NCBI GenBank assembly: GCA_947489195.1
Contig: CANLCT010000002.1
Location: 102,726 to 166,725, forward strand
Source: an uncultured Aquimarina sp.
GTDB taxonomy: Bacteria; Bacteroidota; Bacteroidia; Flavobacteriales; Flavobacteriaceae
Length of the DNA stretch: 64,000 nucleotides
Reading direction: 5' to 3'
Shown in pieces: positions 63,715 through 64,000 of this stretch (the first letter of the stretch is position 1; the number at the start of each line of letters is the position of its first letter). The notes below the pieces were generated by a model. The model did no database searches. It was not told where the DNA came from and saw nothing but the letters and a program-made list of their open reading frames with translations. The translations under genes were made by a program, and so were the position numbers.

Positions 63715-64000
63715 TGGCTTGTTTTATTGAATCCACCTCTCTCAAATTATTTTCTTGAACAACTTTTGCATCAGAAACAAATACAGCTGTATCTTTTTTT
63801 ACCAAATTTACTCTGGGTTTATTTTTTCCTAATCTACTTGATACTGAGTTTACTTTTGTAATTTGGATATCTATTTTTGTATCTGAATTATTAACAGCTT
63901 CATTTGCAATAGTACCTACTTTTACTATTTTTTCTGTAACTCCAATAGTTTGCTTCACAATCTTTTTTGCGTCATTTACTCCGCTTATAAAATTAGATGC
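63698..64000 (-). CDS. C-terminal end of a larger protein, probably a polymorphic-type tip (5' end outside window)
   Basis: The frame is open to the right edge, so the gene enters from outside on the minus strand; about 100 residues are visible, beginning SNFISGVNDAKKIVKQTI, then VGTIANEAVNNSDTKIDIQI and ending LREVDSIKQANGIKY. It is rich in Val, Lys, Asn and Thr and has no recognised domain. Ending in a variable tip directly before a lipoprotein gene, with a second tip-plus-lipoprotein unit downstream, fits a polymorphic secreted protein. The core of the protein is not visible, so this is not proven. Confidence 0.5.
   Translation of the reverse strand, partial: ASNFISGVNDAKKIVKQTIGVTEKIVKVGTIANEAVNNSDTKIDIQITKVNSVSSRLGKNKPRVNLVKKDTAVFVSDAKVVQENNLREVDSIKQANGIKY

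Noticed and set aside
1..64000. tRNA, rRNA, CRISPR arrays, prophage genes
   Set aside because: I scanned the intergenic regions by eye and found no cloverleaf-type sequence, spaced short repeats, integrase or phage structural gene; a covariance-model search would be decisive and was not possible.

Overview
The window is chromosomal DNA from a low-GC member of the Bacteroidota, most likely a marine-type Flavobacteriia. The reasons are two SusC/SusD outer-membrane uptake pairs, a type IX secretion C-terminal signal on a large subtilase, many SPII lipoproteins with short polar tails after the Cys, the TAnnTTTG promoter element in front of several genes, a lack of Shine-Dalgarno motifs, and a strong AT bias. 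Genus cannot be decided from the sequence. I see no tRNA, rRNA, CRISPR array, integrase or complete insertion sequence.

Layout. 1-5.4 kb: the C-terminal half of katG, then purE/purK on the minus strand and adk-obgE on the plus strand (nucleotide metabolism and ribosome assembly). 5.5-9.4 kb: a DUF4136 lipoprotein, a DUF4153 membrane protein and a surface protein made of three copies of one beta domain. 9.6-16.2 kb: a 2174-residue thioester alpha-2-macroglobulin with a TonB-receptor plug spliced into it. 16.3-20.6 kb: HGSNAT-like acyltransferase, PhzF-like enzyme, TPR protein and Mpl murein-peptide ligase. 20.6-28 kb: NHL-type lipoprotein, seven-TM AraC regulator, DUF5117-type zinc protease, a lipoprotein and DUF1569. 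28-34 kb: housekeeping genes (radC, GNAT, deacetylase-like protein, rarA, rhomboid). 34.5-45.6 kb: two SusCD loci whose SusC genes share a duplicated leader, signal peptide and N-terminal domain. 45.9-48.9 kb: a lipoprotein-anchored polymorphic nuclease toxin, split by a frameshift, with a SUKH (SMI1/KNR4) immunity gene. 48.9-56.5 kb: an outer-membrane barrel and three secreted proteases (M13, S8 with T9SS signal, M57/HEIGH-like). 56.6-60 kb: a four-gene operon ending in hemL. 60-61.5 kb: DUF5522, a second DUF4136 and DUF4230 proteins. 61.7-64 kb: a minus-strand array of two modules, each the C-terminal tip of a larger protein followed by a lipoprotein; the first tip runs off the window and the second is decayed.

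How it works together. The accessory content is about the cell envelope: nutrient import (SusCD), extracellular and periplasmic proteolysis, protease trapping (alpha-2-macroglobulin), and inter-bacterial competition (nuclease toxin with SUKH immunity; tip/lipoprotein cassettes at the right edge). No glycoside hydrolase accompanies either SusCD pair, so the imported substrate may not be a classical polysaccharide. The parts most worth following are the broken lipoprotein toxin, the cassette array at the right edge, the plug-containing macroglobulin and the shared SusC leaders.
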